DNA of 64,000 nucleotides from Syngnathus acus (GCF_901709675.1 NC_051103.1:7363501-7427500), one strand, 5' to 3'; counted from the first letter of the stretch, positions 40,988 through 52,602 are shown. The notes: a model not told the origin generated them from the sequence alone. Numbers and translations: made by a program.

Positions 40988-43900
40988 TTAGAAATCTTGT
41001 GATGATGCCCCTTTAAGACTTGACTTTAGTTTCTTTTGGTCCTTCTGGCCCATGGCGCGATAAAGTTTTTTACGTGCTTCCTTCTGTCTCTTCAATTTGG
41101 CCTCCTCCTCCTTGTCTTTCTGTTGCAGGAACTCCTTGTGTTTGGCATGTTTCACTGCGTGCGCTTTCTTCGTGTCGTACTGATGGACTGTACCGAGAGC
41201 GTGGAGGAGAGCCGCCACCTATAAAAAGAAAGCGTTCGTTTTTATTCATATCAAATGAGTTGTTGGATGACAGAAATGACAAACACCACATCAATTTACT
41301 CGCCTTCCTTTCGTGAGGCTCTCTGATCACGGTGGGCCTCTGGAGGTCTCTCGGCGTCTTTCCTTTCCCTTGCATCAGTTTTGGTTTGCTCTTGTAGGGA
41401 AGAGCCTTCTGCAGTGCTTTGGGGATGTGGAGGGGATTGTAATGGGCTTTTGTACGGACCACAGGCTGATTGGAAAAAAGATTCACAGAATTAGGGTTAC
41501 TCCGGGTGACATGCTCAAAAGCATCAATTCTAATTCAATTTTCTGCATGAAATGATCTCACGAGTCTCACTTTTTTATTTTTAAAAATCAAGACTCCATG
41601 GGTCGTTATTAAAATCCAGGAAACTGTCGTTATTATTGTTGTTCCGACATTTCAGGCATATGAAGGCTCACAGATTTACAAATCAGAATGAGGTAACCAC
41701 AAAACGTTATCATTTCGCAGTTTGAGTCTACCTTGTACAGAGAGTCTTGATTGGGTTTGTTGCGAATTCCCAGGTCGTGTTTGAGCTGCCCTAGGGTCCT
41801 CATGCCAGCCCAGCTGTCCTTCTGACCCACAGGGAGCAGCAGAGACGTGATAGGGTTGTAGAGCTGTGGAACGGACACTTTGCACCAGGAGCGCAGGAAC
41901 ACAATATCTGCAAACAAAGAATCACAAAGAATCACAGCCTTTAAAGGGAGTGTGTATGATTTGTTGCCACCTAGTGGTGAACTAATAGAATGCATGAACC
42001 TAAGTTCAAAGTGCGTGCAAACTCACCACTCATAAGCACCCTGTCCTCAAATGTAGCTCGAAAGGATCCTGCTGGCGTTGACATTGCTTTCTTGATTTGA
42101 CCCCTGAGGCCTGACACTGTTCTTATAGAGGCCCCTTCAAATTTGGCCACTTCCAGCACTGTATTGAACATGCCCTGCATACAAAAGAAGGAGATTGCAA
42201 TATGAGAGGTGATCCTTGAATTCATTCTTTGGACTTTGCGCTCAACCTGAATTAAAAGCTCCTACCTTTATGAAACATGTGTTCTTAAAGATCTTGTACG
42301 GGTACCCGATGAGTTTGAGCTTCTTGACAACAGTCACCGACTTATCCAGGTCGAGGATAACCCCGGTTGCTGCAATCCGGAAATTGGCCTGCACAGAGAG
42401 AAATACGTTGGGTTGATGGATCAAAAACCTGCGCCTTTCAAGTTCAGCAACTTACTTACATTAATTCCGGTTACTGATTGCAGAGCCAGGAATCCCGTTC
42501 CTTGCGGTGTAATTGGACCTTCAGAGAAACAAGTGAGGGGAATATTAATGCGGTAGCATTTTATTAAGCACTTTCAACATCTTATAAACCATTTGTCAAA
42601 AATGTGTCGAAACAAACCTAGAAGCAACGATTCCATAACAGCTGATCTTTATTGCTCTTGGGTCTCGACTTACCCCAGATGGAGGCACCGCAGTGCATGT
42701 GCTGTGGTGTGTATTTAAGAAGCCGGTGTCGCCCGTTGTGATCCTCGATATGGTAAAGGGGCATGGTCTGGAAGCGACGCCAGCCTAGCGATAGTATGAG
42801 TGGGTCTCGTGTCTTCAAGATGCGATTATACCAGCGGTGTTTCTTCAGTCTCATCTAAAAGAGAGACACACAAATTTAGAAAGAGTAAAAAAAAAAAAAA
42901 AAAACTCATCAGCTTGACGTACCTGTAAATATCCAGCGCTCCCCTCATTGGAGCCCAAACCACCGAGGATGATGGGATAGTGAGGATCAAAATTTGTGAT
43001 AAATTCACAAGGTAGCGAGGAGATTTCCAATCTGACGTACATTCCTGGCCGGAATCCTTCATATTGCACTCTCGACTCGTCGTCTAAATCCTCAAACTCT
43101 GCCCTGTTCAACTGTGGGCAAAATACAAATGACAATCAAGCCTATGTCGTGAGAACGAAATCAACATTGAGGAACAATACAATGCAATCGTGAGGAGCTC
43201 CATAAAAATGTTCCCAAAAGTCAAAGAGATGAAATTGTGCAAATGTACCTCGGCTTGCTTCTGCATCTCCTCCTTGAGGTCGTCAAAGTAAGTGGCATCT
43301 CCGTCGTCGTACTCGGCATCAAATCGTTCTTTCAGCCTCCGTTTTTTATCCAAGCGCTTGTTTTTCTGGACTTCACCCTTATCCTCCTTCATCGGAGTCT
43401 CTTCGTTGTTATCGTCGTCATCGCTCTCACTATTCTGTTGGTCATCATTCAATTATTTATATTCACACTTGGATGTCCCTTGGTCAAAAATGAACTTTGC
43501 AAGCACACCTCAGCTTTATCCTGAGCCCCTTTGTGGACTTCGCCCGTTTCCAGATCCTCAAAATCTCCGTACTCCTCGTCTACAGGAAAGAAGTCTTGAT
43601 TAATCATCAGACATAACAATTAACAAAATTTGCTGCCTTTGAAAACACTTGCTCATTTACATTTACGTTAATATCAGATGTCCAAGTGGAATTTTCTACT
43701 TACCATGTTCCTTCAGGAGTGTGGCGGCATCTTGGCCCTCCTCCCATTTCCCCGTTACAAAGCAATCCCGTATGGAGTTCAGCATCTTTGCAGACAAATT
43801 CAAAGCTATTAGCTACATTTGATCATAACTATAATCCCATTTATGTGTCATCAAATACTACCTCCTCCAGATCCCAGTTGCGGGAGGAATCGGGGTTAAA

Positions 43901-46834
43901 ATGGGAACAATCAAGACCATTTGCTTGAAACCTTCTACTCTTCTGAGCGCGGTTGACATGAAAGAGTCCTCCCAACTCCTCGTCGTCGTCATCCTCCTCT
44001 TTTGCCTCAGCAACTAGAAAGAGATATAAACATCAATACAAAAATGATTTGCATCTTATCATTTGTAAAAGCATCATTTGATACCTGAACCGTAGACCAG
44101 TTTTCGCAGGTTGGGCATAGCTTCTTGGTGGCGTAAAAATGTTTCAGATGCCTTCTGCTGCAGACAATCTTTCCACCGCAGAGCCCCTGTAGATTTATAA
44201 AAAAAAAAAAAAAAAAAAAAGGTCTCACGAAGTGAACTCGAGCACAAACGTTCAAAAAAATGAAAATATGCATTTACCGATCTCTTCTTGGGTTTCCTCT
44301 TGGCTTTCGCTCGCTGTCTTTTCCATTGTGATTTGAGTTTCCTCTTCGCACTCTTCATCAACATCATCATCATGACTCCCTACTTCATCCTCATCTTCTT
44401 CGGAGCAATGCCCAGAGTCACCCACTCCACCAGCTTCCTCTTCGTCGCCACTCATCTCCAGGTCATCGTCACTGTCGGCAAAAACGGGCAACTCGGCCGC
44501 TCCTTCCACAACGTCTTTTTTCATCTCCAGCTTGCGTTTCTTTATCGTTGGTCCATCTTGATCACTTGAAGATTTAAAATTTTCATGCGCCTCATTCTGC
44601 TCCTCAGCGTCACTGTCGTCATTGTCTTCATCATCATCACCACTGGAGTCCCCTTTGTCATCTTCCTCTTCTTCGTTGAAGATCACCTTTCTTCTCTCTC
44701 GGTGGCTCATCGGATCCCAAATACGCTCCTCCGTGAGGCCTTCGTTTTCTCTGTCCCGCACACACGGAAAATATCAAATGAATTACAAATAAAAATAGTG
44801 GCACAAACCATTTCTTTCCCTCATCGTATCTATATTTTGTTTCACCTGCTCTGTGCGTTGACATCTGCCGAGTCCAGAGTCGCAGAACCACTGAAGAGGG
44901 TCACTTTGCTGGCAGCCATCTTGGCATCTAGAGTGGCGTGTGTATCAATAAGAGACTGGACAAGCTCTGTGCTGGGTCTCATCACCTCCTGTGTTGAAGA
45001 GTAAACAATTCACACACACCCAAAACATCAGATGAAATGAAAATAAAACACTGATTCTTTGCTCACCTGGTCTTGAAGAACATGGCATGCAGGAAGGTCG
45101 ATGTACACGGCGTCTTTGTCATACACCACCCCACCGACTCCAGCCATGGGTGCGTAAAGCAGCCGCTCCTTCTCATTCAGTGCCCTTTTCTTCTGAGCAT
45201 CTGGAAGTGGACAGGGGTCAGGCAGAAAGTTCACATCTGCAACCTCGAAGTCTCCAACACCTGAGAAGAGGAGAGGCAATATATATATATATGTTTTTTT
45301 TTTTCATGACTCAAAACACTGCTAAATGTTTCAAAAGATCATACCTGGAATATGGACCTGGGTTTTGTTTTTCAAATATGTGCCTCGCAAGTAGCCATAG
45401 AGCGACACTCTCCGATCACACTTTGAGTCCGTTCGAATCGTTTCGGGGTCAGTCAAATCCTCCATGCTGAGATTGAGAGGGCAGTGAAAAGAAGAAAAAA
45501 AAAACATCTTTCACATTCATTCTACGTGTGTTTTTTCTGCCACAAAACCAATTCATAACGAGAAGGCGGTCTCACCGATCAACAAGCAAATAAGGGTGGG
45601 ATGTCTGCCAAACCAAAGGACGAAATTTCATGACGGAGATGAAGCGGCCGAGGTTCTTCACTTCCTGTGTTTGATACTCCCCGTACACCATGCCAGACAG
45701 ATAAAAAAGCTTGGCACCCTGCAGTTGTCAAACAATAACCATCTTAGCAAAGGGAGATTTTTGACATAGAGGTAGTAGGAAAATATTATTTACCTGGTAG
45801 ACTTCTGTCCAGAAGCGATGTTTTAAAGTTTTCTTGGTCTTCCTTAGAGCCTTGTTGTTCTTAAAGGAATCCAGGTGAGTGAGCACACCCATGATGCGAG
45901 GGAAACCATGCACTTGGCAGATGTTGAGAAACTCAAACGTTTCCATTTCAAAGCCAAAGCTGGCATCTATCAACATCAGAACCTAAAAGTAAGAAAACAT
46001 TTTTATTTTCATCAACCTATAGCTCTAATTGACATACAGTGTTTTGAAGCTGGAATAAATAGTTGTCCATTTTGGAAGTTCAGATCATTTTTGATTAAAA
46101 TGTCCCTGATTACTGTCACCACTTACCAGATCAGCTACTTTTGCAAGGTCGATCATGGTATTTATGTCATTGTTACACTCCATGAAAGTGAGACGCCGTT
46201 TCTTCCCTGTGAAAAGAATAGAGAGAAATCGAGAGGCTTCGTTAAACTAACACAATGTGAACTCGTGACTTTACATTATATTGAGTCAAGTTGTCAACAA
46301 CTCTAAAGAAAACGCTGTATTCTGTCGAATGGAATCATGTAAATCTGAATTATGATACATCGATCATAAATATAACATCAGAGGTGAGCGCACCTGAGAC
46401 GATGGTTACAGGGCCACATATATCTCCAAGCTTCTGACGCGTGAAGATTTTGATCAGGCAACGGATCAGGGTGCTTTTCCCCACCTTGGGGGGTCCGACG
46501 ACGACAATCACCACTGGAGGAGGCTCCAGGGGTGTGCGATCAACCAGGGGGATGTGGTGTTTTTTGGTCTTTATGTCCTGCGACCTGGAAATATTGAACA
46601 CATTTGGATCAATACAGACCAATCCTCAGATGACACAGAAACCTGCTCCATCTCCATTTACCTGTGGAAGGTCTTGGCCATGCGTACAGCAGACTGTACT
46701 GCAAAGGCTTTGGGGTTGCGTTTGCGTTCATCCTTCTCTGTTGAGTCTCCCTGTTTCCTCAGTTTCTTTCTTTCCGCCTTTGGCCCACTGTGTTTCTGCT
46801 GATGTTTCCTCTTTTCTTTCACATTGCCATCCAT
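40988..46834 (-). CDS. bms1: BMS1 ribosome biogenesis GTPase, complete split gene
   Basis: Bms1 is a nucleolar GTPase of the SSU processome that works with Rcl1 in early 40S pre-rRNA processing. The start codon is 46832-46834 ([20 protein letters not shown]) and the stop TAA is 40988-40990 after [11 protein letters not shown]. The first coding exon is 46662-46834. Conserved parts in order are [20 protein letters not shown], the P-loop [29 protein letters not shown]-type helix, the VLTHLDSF guanine-recognition region, an acidic linker (44.25-44.76 kb), KEEMQKQAE...[45 protein letters not shown] and a Lys-rich tail. Order and content match vertebrate BMS1. The 5' UTR probably has an upstream exon, because an AG precedes the start codon closely. 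Confidence 0.95.
44252..44761 (-). other. bms1: bms1 acidic low-complexity linker
   Basis: The frame is dense in Asp, Glu and Ser (for example [17 protein letters not shown] and [19 protein letters not shown]), with [10 protein letters not shown] in the middle. Long acidic tracts between the GTPase and C-terminal domains are typical of vertebrate BMS1. The left end runs into an intron carrying a pure A/T run at about 44200-44220. Confidence 0.85.
46470..46496 (-). other. bms1: bms1 P-loop GPPKVGKST
   Basis: These nine codons give GPPKVGKST, the G1 nucleotide-binding loop of Bms1/Tsr1-type GTPases, preceded by a hydrophobic strand (VVIVVV). Unlike Tsr1, Bms1 keeps the catalytic-type lysine and serine/threonine, as seen here. 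Confidence 0.93.
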
Positions 46835-47374
46835 CTCTCTGCTGTAACAAAATCACAGCAGATATAAGAACATAAAATAAAAAGCTCTGCTTAAATATAA
46901 TTTACAATATGTTATGCAAATACACATTGCTTTTCCAGTAGCGACGTGTTCAGAAATGTTCAATACCGTGGAGTTATGAAGCTGCACAACACCGAAAAAA
47001 TGTCGACAACATTGTATTTACAGACATCGTGTCCACCATTAAGTCCTTTATTGACTAATAAGCGTTTTAAAATGTAGTTAACGTTGTTGTTGACTCACCC
47101 GGGGAATATCCACAAAATTTGAGGACTGAAAATAAGGTTATTTGGGGATATTGAGTGAGGCGTGGGTGAGCATTAGGAGATACGTTTCTGTAGTAGGCAA
47201 AATCTATTCTGTCTGCCTGTGCACGAAGTACCAACACTCGTTTTGTGTTTTAGAAGAAAAACGAAAATTTTGCTAACAAATTTGACAACTCAAGGAAGAA
47301 GCATGTAATCACTCTCCACATGTATTTCGCGAACATCTACCCGGAAGTAAAACTTTTTATTTCCGGTTCATCTT

Positions 47375-47457
47375 CTTCTTCTTCTTTTATTCACAACTGG
47401 CAAACTAGTGATCATGCACATTACCGCCATCTACCGGACTGGAATGTGAAACAGTAG
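47375..47457. repeat. Interspersed repeat tail with (TTC)n and ACCGCCATCTAC word
   Basis: A short (TTC)n run is followed by a segment containing GCACATTACCGCCATCTACC and GGACTGGAATGTG. A second partial word (ACCGCCATCTATTTT) occurs near 47480-47495. This combination resembles tails of common fish interspersed repeats. The exact class is not certain. Confidence 0.4.
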
Positions 47458-48356
47458 CACTAAGATTTAACCAAACAACAACCGCCATCTATTTTTCTAA
47501 TTTCATCAATTATAATTCCCTGCACCATGGCGCCCTTTTAGGGGTCATGACTAGAAAGAGCCTGTAGACTGCAGAGAGTGACACACAGCACGCACACAAG
47601 TCAAGTTATTTGATGAATTGGTCCACTTACATTGGTGTAGTGTTTTTGAAGGAATGATCCGTCATTTAGTAGAGATGTTATGAGTGTGAAGTAAGCAAGG
47701 AGAAGCAATGAGGAGATGAATGACACTGTAGCAAAGCCAATATTTCTACCTCACTGAGCTTGGCTGTTGTACAATCAACACGAGGATTGCCAATTTATTA
47801 GTTCCACCCAAATAAAGCCAAGTCTAATATTATTTATTGAGGACTTTTTAAATTAATATCTTGAAAAGTCTAAACTGACAGTAGGTCAGTGTTTTTAATG
47901 ACGAAAATGAATGTAATTTCGGGGGAGGGCTTTTGGATACTTACTGATACTTTGTATATAGTGATTGAGGTGATAGCTGTTGAAATATGACAATTCCATA
48001 TTATTTTTATCAAATAATTGGAATAGGAAATAATCTTTCCGTGGCAGTAAAATAACATTACTGTGAAGACTGGACTCCTGTCAATCCACACGATGATATG
48101 ATTAGTTTCGGACTGCTTCATAGTGTTTCCTTGATTGAATTACTTGCCCATTTGAAATGTGAAATATATTGCATTTATTGTAGAGGAATTAAAAGACCCT
48201 TGAATTTCACAGTTAATATATTGCTTTGAATGTTGTGTTGATGAATTTGGATTTAATTCGTTTGTACCTCCAGTTTGTCTGTTGTTGTACAATGACAATA
48301 CAAGCTTTTTATTTTATTTTTTTATTTATAGACCCCAAGTCACCTGGGTGACAAGT

Positions 48357-48850
48357 TAGAGACTTAGACTTAGACTTAGACAGAACTTTATTGTCATTTT
48401 TGTCAACACTAGGTGTGTACAAAACGAAAATTTCGTTGCATACGGCTTTCAGCAATGTAGAGGTATTTCGGCTGGTTAAAAAAAGTGACATTCTATATAA
48501 AAATATGAAATAAGATAATTATAAAGTACAAGTGCAGCAGTGATAAAGTATGTGAACAGTGCAGGAGACAAAAGCAGTATTTACAAGTGTGCAGAGGAAT
48601 GCTACGTTTGAATGTTCAGCAGTCTGACGACAGCAGGGAAAAAACTATTGCAGAACCTGGTGGACCTGCAGCGGATGCTGCGAAACCTCTTCCCAGAGGG
48701 CAGCAGGGAGAACAGTCCATGGTGGGGGTGTGATGGGTCACTGATAATATTTCGGGCTCGGGACACGCAGCGCTGGGATGACAAGTTCCTGCCTCTTACA
48801 TCCTCAGTCATCTCAGGAATGTCCCACAGGAACCTGAGGACCGGGGAACC
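48357..48850 (-). mobile_element. Degenerate fish interspersed repeat, probably LINE 3' end
   Basis: The left end has a tandem ACTTAG hexamer run (48357-48380), then ACTTTATTGTCATTTTTGTC and ATTTCGTTGCATACGG. Further on are CCTGGTGGACCTGCAGCGGA and CCTCTTCCCAGAGGGCAGCA. I recall closely similar blocks as high-copy repeats in percomorph fish. The simple-repeat end suggests a LINE-type 3' terminus with the element on the minus strand. No reverse transcriptase frame remains. Confidence 0.5.
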
Positions 48851-50172
48851 TTCACCCTTCTCTTCCACTACGGCTCTTCCGACAAAGACCTGCGCAGGTC
48901 AATGTCCATCCATCCGCCTCTCCATCCTCTCGTTCATCACTCATTCATCTATCGAGCCGTCACGATGTGACGGGATCCAGTGCGAACGACAGACGTGAGC
49001 TGCCGTCAGGTTGAGTCTTCCCTTACGAGGATCCCTCTCAGAGGTGTCCGAGGGTCCTGTTGGAGCCTGGAGTGCCACGCCAACTCAATCTTAGTAGTGG
49101 ACAAAGTCAAGAGAGTGGGAGCTGTCCCATCACTCTCCATTATGGGACAGTGTAGTTGCTTTGCTGTCGTGTTCCTGTGGTACTCCAAAGGAGATGCTGT
49201 CTCATACATCATCACTGAACAAAGGGCCTGCTTGGCTGAGGGGGCTGGGGTAGAAGGTGGATCCTTCCTGCCCCAGACCCCACATAGACCCACCCACATT
49301 CTCAACACTTACTCAAGTTAACATTTCAAGTCTTACAGTATGAGGAGCAATTGGTTGTTTATTTTGATTAAATCGATCATCGATTTGCGCATTGACGTTC
49401 CACTTTCTATTGCTTAATGACTTTATAATAGCGGTTTGTTTGCAGTAACCGTCTGAGATGTTGGAGGCGGTCGGTTTGCACAAAGTTAATAGTGTCTATC
49501 AAAGCGGCAACAGTGACAAACGAGCTGGTTGCGCACCAGTGTCTTATACTTTACCACTTGACTCCTCAGTAGTGACCATACGGCCATCATCATGAACCAT
49601 GGATGAGATTTTTTACACTTCATTTCCTCTCAGAGAATGCTCGACTCATCCATCCATCCATTGATTTCTTTTGGAACCTCAAAACCTCAGTTGCTGCAAG
49701 TTCTCAAAGCAGCGTTTGGTGGAATGAACAAACATTAGCATTGGCTCTGTTCTTTCTGTTTCCCATTTAGTTATGCAGGCATTTCCCCCTTGCAAAATAA
49801 TAAAATGCATTCTTGGCTAAGGCTGTGGCGTTCATGACAGACAAAAGAGTGGATTTCATTCTGTAGTGACGGCCTGTTTTGAATAAGGTCACAGGGGTGA
49901 AACATATTCTAGACAGTCGAAGACTAAATAATGCCAACTCTGATTTCAGAAAACAAGTTGCGTATTGATGAACACAAAAGCCATGTTGACTGGATGCAAG
50001 AAGTGATCCATAAGCAGATGCTATCTGCAGTTTCATTGTCTCATTATGCTAATTCTGGATATGGGAATGTGTGCGCGCGTGCGTGAGTGCAGAATAAAAT
50101 GTAATTTGAGAAGTGAAAATATCACTTCTCTCACATAGAACTCCAGAATAACTTCCCTCCATGACACTACAA

Positions 50173-50201
50173 GGGTTCAGGGTTCAAGTCCCTATTCAGA
50201 C
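50173..50201 (+). pseudogene. 3'-half fragment of a tRNA-Lys-like sequence
   Basis: This stretch resembles the variable loop, T arm and acceptor 3' strand of the tRNA at 50295-50366, with a few substitutions (GGGTTCAAGTCCCTATTCAGAC against GGGTTCAAGTCCCTGTTCAGGC, read as separate halves). The 5' half is missing. It looks like the remnant of a tandem duplication. Confidence 0.6.
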
Positions 50202-50294
50202 ATTGTGCCATTATTATTCTGGATAAGGCTTTTTGCATGCTCACACTCTGTAACTCACTGACTCTGCTCTTTTTCTGGAACACAACTTCACAGA

Positions 50295-50366
50295 GCCTGA
50301 GTAGCTCAGTTGGTAGAGCATCAGACTTTTAATCTGAGGGTCCAGGGTTCAAGTCCCTGTTCAGGC
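50295..50366 (+). tRNA. tRNA-Lys (anticodon TTT)
   Basis: A full cloverleaf can be drawn. The acceptor GCCTGAG pairs with TTCAGGC (one G:T pair). The D arm is GCTC/GAGC. The anticodon stem TCAGA/TCTGA has loop CTTTTAA, giving anticodon TTT. The T arm CAGGG/CCCTG has loop TTCAAGT. The A box (TAGCTCAGTTGG) and B box (GGTTCAAGTCC) of RNA polymerase III are intact. Two points lower certainty: the discriminator position would be T rather than the usual G, and no close T4 terminator follows (the first long T run is near 50424). Confidence 0.8.
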
Positions 50367-50658
50367 TTGATGTCCACATAACCACACACTGCCCATTAGC
50401 ATTGAAAGATGGTTGTTTATAGATTTTTTTGAGAAAAATAAAACAATATATTTTTTCACTTTTTTGGAGAATAATAATTATATATATATATATATTCACC
50501 TTTTGGTTGAAAATTAAAATATGTGTATATAAGCCATGATTATGGAACCTCTCCACTCGGAACCGAGAGACCGGAAGTAGCTATGTTGACCGGAAGACGT
50601 GAGTTCAATGGCCGATCTGGCCTTCCTCTTTTCAACTGTCGGTCGTTCTCAGCGTTTG

Positions 50659-50671
50659 TGGGTAATGTAGT
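50659..50671 (-). promoter_or_regulatory. ZNF143/THAP11-type motif
   Basis: The minus strand reads ACTACATTACCCA, which fits the ACTAYRNNNCCCR consensus of ubiquitous promoters. It lies about 460 bp before the ado start codon. Confidence 0.45.
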
Positions 50672-50862
50672 CCCATCGGTTTTATTATCACCGTTTTGTC
50701 ACGTTTACACAATACTCATTCTAATCTTGCGGGAGAAACGTCACATGCTTTTCTCGTACGACAAAAAAATTATAAAATTTTAATGCTATTGAATATTTGA
50801 ATCCGATCATACTAATCTATTATTTGTATTGAAACTCAAAGTCTATGGTGCTTTGCGTCTCT

Positions 50863-50879
50863 TGCGCAGGCGCAGTGCG
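50863..50879. promoter_or_regulatory. NRF1-like motif
   Basis: TGCGCAGGCGCAGTGCG contains the near-palindromic GCGCAGGCGCA core of NRF1 sites. It sits about 255 bp before the ado start codon and is the best marker for the core promoter. Confidence 0.45.
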
Positions 50880-51132
50880 TGCAGGCAGCGGAGCAAGAGA
50901 AGCTTGGAAATGACCAACGGAACGGCTCCGATTTGGCGATGAAATTCTGCATTATCACGACAAAAGCCACATTTTTAACCCAAACTTTCTTATTTTGTGT
51001 TTTAGATAACGTGAACCAACGAGACTCGGGAAACATTTCTTGACCCTAGGTCGTTTGCGAGGCATTTAAGACGCTTTCGTTTGCGACGGAAAAGGTGCAC
51101 CTATAACGGTTTTTTTTTTCACATCAACAAGA

Positions 51133-52080
51133 ATGTCGCGAAACAACAAAGATCCTCTCATCCAGAAAATAGCAAAACAAGCGTTTATGACTTTTAAAGG
51201 TTTAAAGTGTTCGGCCAATGGAGATAGTAAATTCTTTGCAGAAAAACAGGCCAAACTCATCTCCTTGGTGACTGCGATTAGGGCGACGGATCTCAAGATC
51301 TCACCCCAGAAAAACAAACCCACCTCGGGTACGTCGGAACCGGATCCCCCGCCGGTCACCTACATGCACATCTGTGAGACGGATGTGTTCAGCATGGGCG
51401 TATTCCTGCCTCAGAACCGGCGCCTCCCATACCTCTTCACGACCACCCGGGCATGAACGGGATGCTGAAGGTCTTCAATGTTTCTTTTCCATGTTTTGCT
51501 GTTGTTGACAATGTTTTGTTGTGCGTGTTTGCCATTCAGAATTAATGGACATCACTGTATTTACATTTTTTTTGGCAGTATGGAGAAGTCATTTGAATGT
51601 TTCAAATGCATTCTTTTCCTCTTTGTTTAGGTCCTCTATGGCAAGGTGAACGTCAGTTGCTTCGACAAGCTCGAAAGTGGCCAGACAACCCCTCCTCGGT
51701 TTGAAACTCCTGTGACTCCATTTCAAAATGCTTCTCTGCGACGATCCTTGCTCCGCTCAGTCGCTGAGTACTCGGAGAACAGTGGACCATGTCTCCTGAC
51801 ACCTCTGCGGGATAATCTCCACCAGATTGACGCTGTCGACGGGCCTGCTGCTTTCCTGGATATCCTGGCACCGCCGTACGATCCAGATGATGGGCGGGAC
51901 TGTCACTATTACAAAGTTCTAAAAACTGTGGCAGACCCAGACATAGCTGTGATGGAGAACCAGGAGCTTCAGGAAGAGGAGAAGGGGACAGAGAAGGAGA
52001 TGTGGCTTTTAGAAATCCCTCAGCCAGAGGACTTTTGGTGTGGAGGAGAACCTTACCCAGGCCCTGTTGTTTCCGTGTGA
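51133..52080 (+). CDS. ado: 2-aminoethanethiol (cysteamine) dioxygenase, two exons, with a one-base frame disruption
   Basis: ADO is a non-haem Fe(II) cupin dioxygenase. It oxidises cysteamine to hypotaurine and N-terminal cysteines of proteins, acting as an oxygen sensor. Exon 1 (51133-51470) encodes MSRNNKDPLIQKIAKQAFMT to VTYMHICETDVFSMGVFL. Exon 2 (51631-52080) encodes the remainder through EPYPGPVVSV. The iron ligands are present: HDH in LHDHPGMNGMLK (His codons 51438-51440 and 51444-51446) and His of DNLHQID (51820-51822). The Cys/Tyr pair that can cross-link in human ADO (C220/Y222) is at 51901-51903 and 51907-51909. Between about 51405 and 51425 the frame slips: VFLPQN is in one frame, PIPLHDHPG in the next, as if one base were missing. 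Length would otherwise be about 262 residues, close to human 270. Confidence 0.88.
51471..51630 (+). other. ado: ado intron (160 bp, phase 0)
   Basis: Protein similarity stops after GMLK at 51470 and resumes with VLYGKVNVSC at 51631. The junctions are AAG|GTCTTC and TTTGTTTAG|GTC, so GT-AG holds but the donor is weak. In-frame translation of the gap meets stops. The two junctions share a 10-of-13 match (AAGGTCTTCAATG against TAGGTCCTCTATG). Mammalian ADO is intronless, so this is an added intron or an insertion. Confidence 0.7.
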
Positions 52081-52602
52081 CCAGTGGGACTATAGCAGTA
52101 CTAGAAATTGCTTTGTGACATCAACTCAATTACTTTTGGAAATGACATTTATGCCCCCAGTCAACAGGGAGGGCAAATATTATGTTCATAGTTACCTGGC
52201 GTGCTTTGCTGAAAAGCTACAACCACTCAAATTATTTCAATAATCACGATGTAGTTGCCTCATTTCTTCTACACGGAACTTTTTTTTTTGTAAAGCTAAC
52301 ACTAGATAATGTAGAAGACACAAAAAGACAATTGGCAAATGCTCTATACGTGCGTGTGCATGCATGCGCACGTTTGTGTGTCACCAACAAGGATTAATAT
52401 GATGCAGTTCATGATTAGCGTTGATAGAATCATCAGCTCGTCATCACTGCCCTCAAACATTAAACATGAAACTCTCAAGACTGCTCTCTGAATAGCAGCA
52501 AGAAATTTCTTGTTGACAGCTTATTCTAGTGTTTTTTTCTTCTTTTGCAAGTTGCACATGTTATCACAATGCTTGATACACTTATTGAATGTATGTTGAA
52601 AA

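Larger units (their letters stand above)
46835..50294. other. bms1 upstream region and repeat-rich spacer
   Basis: No protein gene is supported here. The first 550 bp should contain the bms1 5' UTR and promoter; a CCGGAAGT ETS-type site lies at 47340-47347. Beyond this come a CTT-rich repeat tail at 47375-47457, AT-rich sequence, a LINE-like copy at 48357-48850, and GC-richer unassigned sequence to about 49320. Short open frames in 48.6-49.3 kb follow the repeat and have no recognisable similarity. Confidence 0.6.
50367..51132 (+). promoter_or_regulatory. ado: ado upstream region with housekeeping-type promoter motifs
   Basis: After an AT-rich stretch with a (TA)n run near 50478-50496, the sequence turns GC-richer. 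It carries two CCGGAA ETS-type sites (50571-50579 and 50590-50597), a ZNF143/THAP11-type ACTACATTACCCA on the minus strand (50659-50671), and an NRF1-like TGCGCAGGCGCAGTGCG (50863-50879). This set is typical of TATA-less housekeeping promoters. The start of transcription is probably shortly after 50880. Confidence 0.5.

Noticed and set aside
41950-41990. Second CTCF-like word (CCACCTAGTGG) in a bms1 intron
   Set aside because: It lacks the GGGCGC half of the motif, and similar words are common in repeats.
47500-47600. Possible gene start downstream of the bms1 5' end
   Set aside because: No open frame longer than background and no CpG island; the region holds repeat words only.
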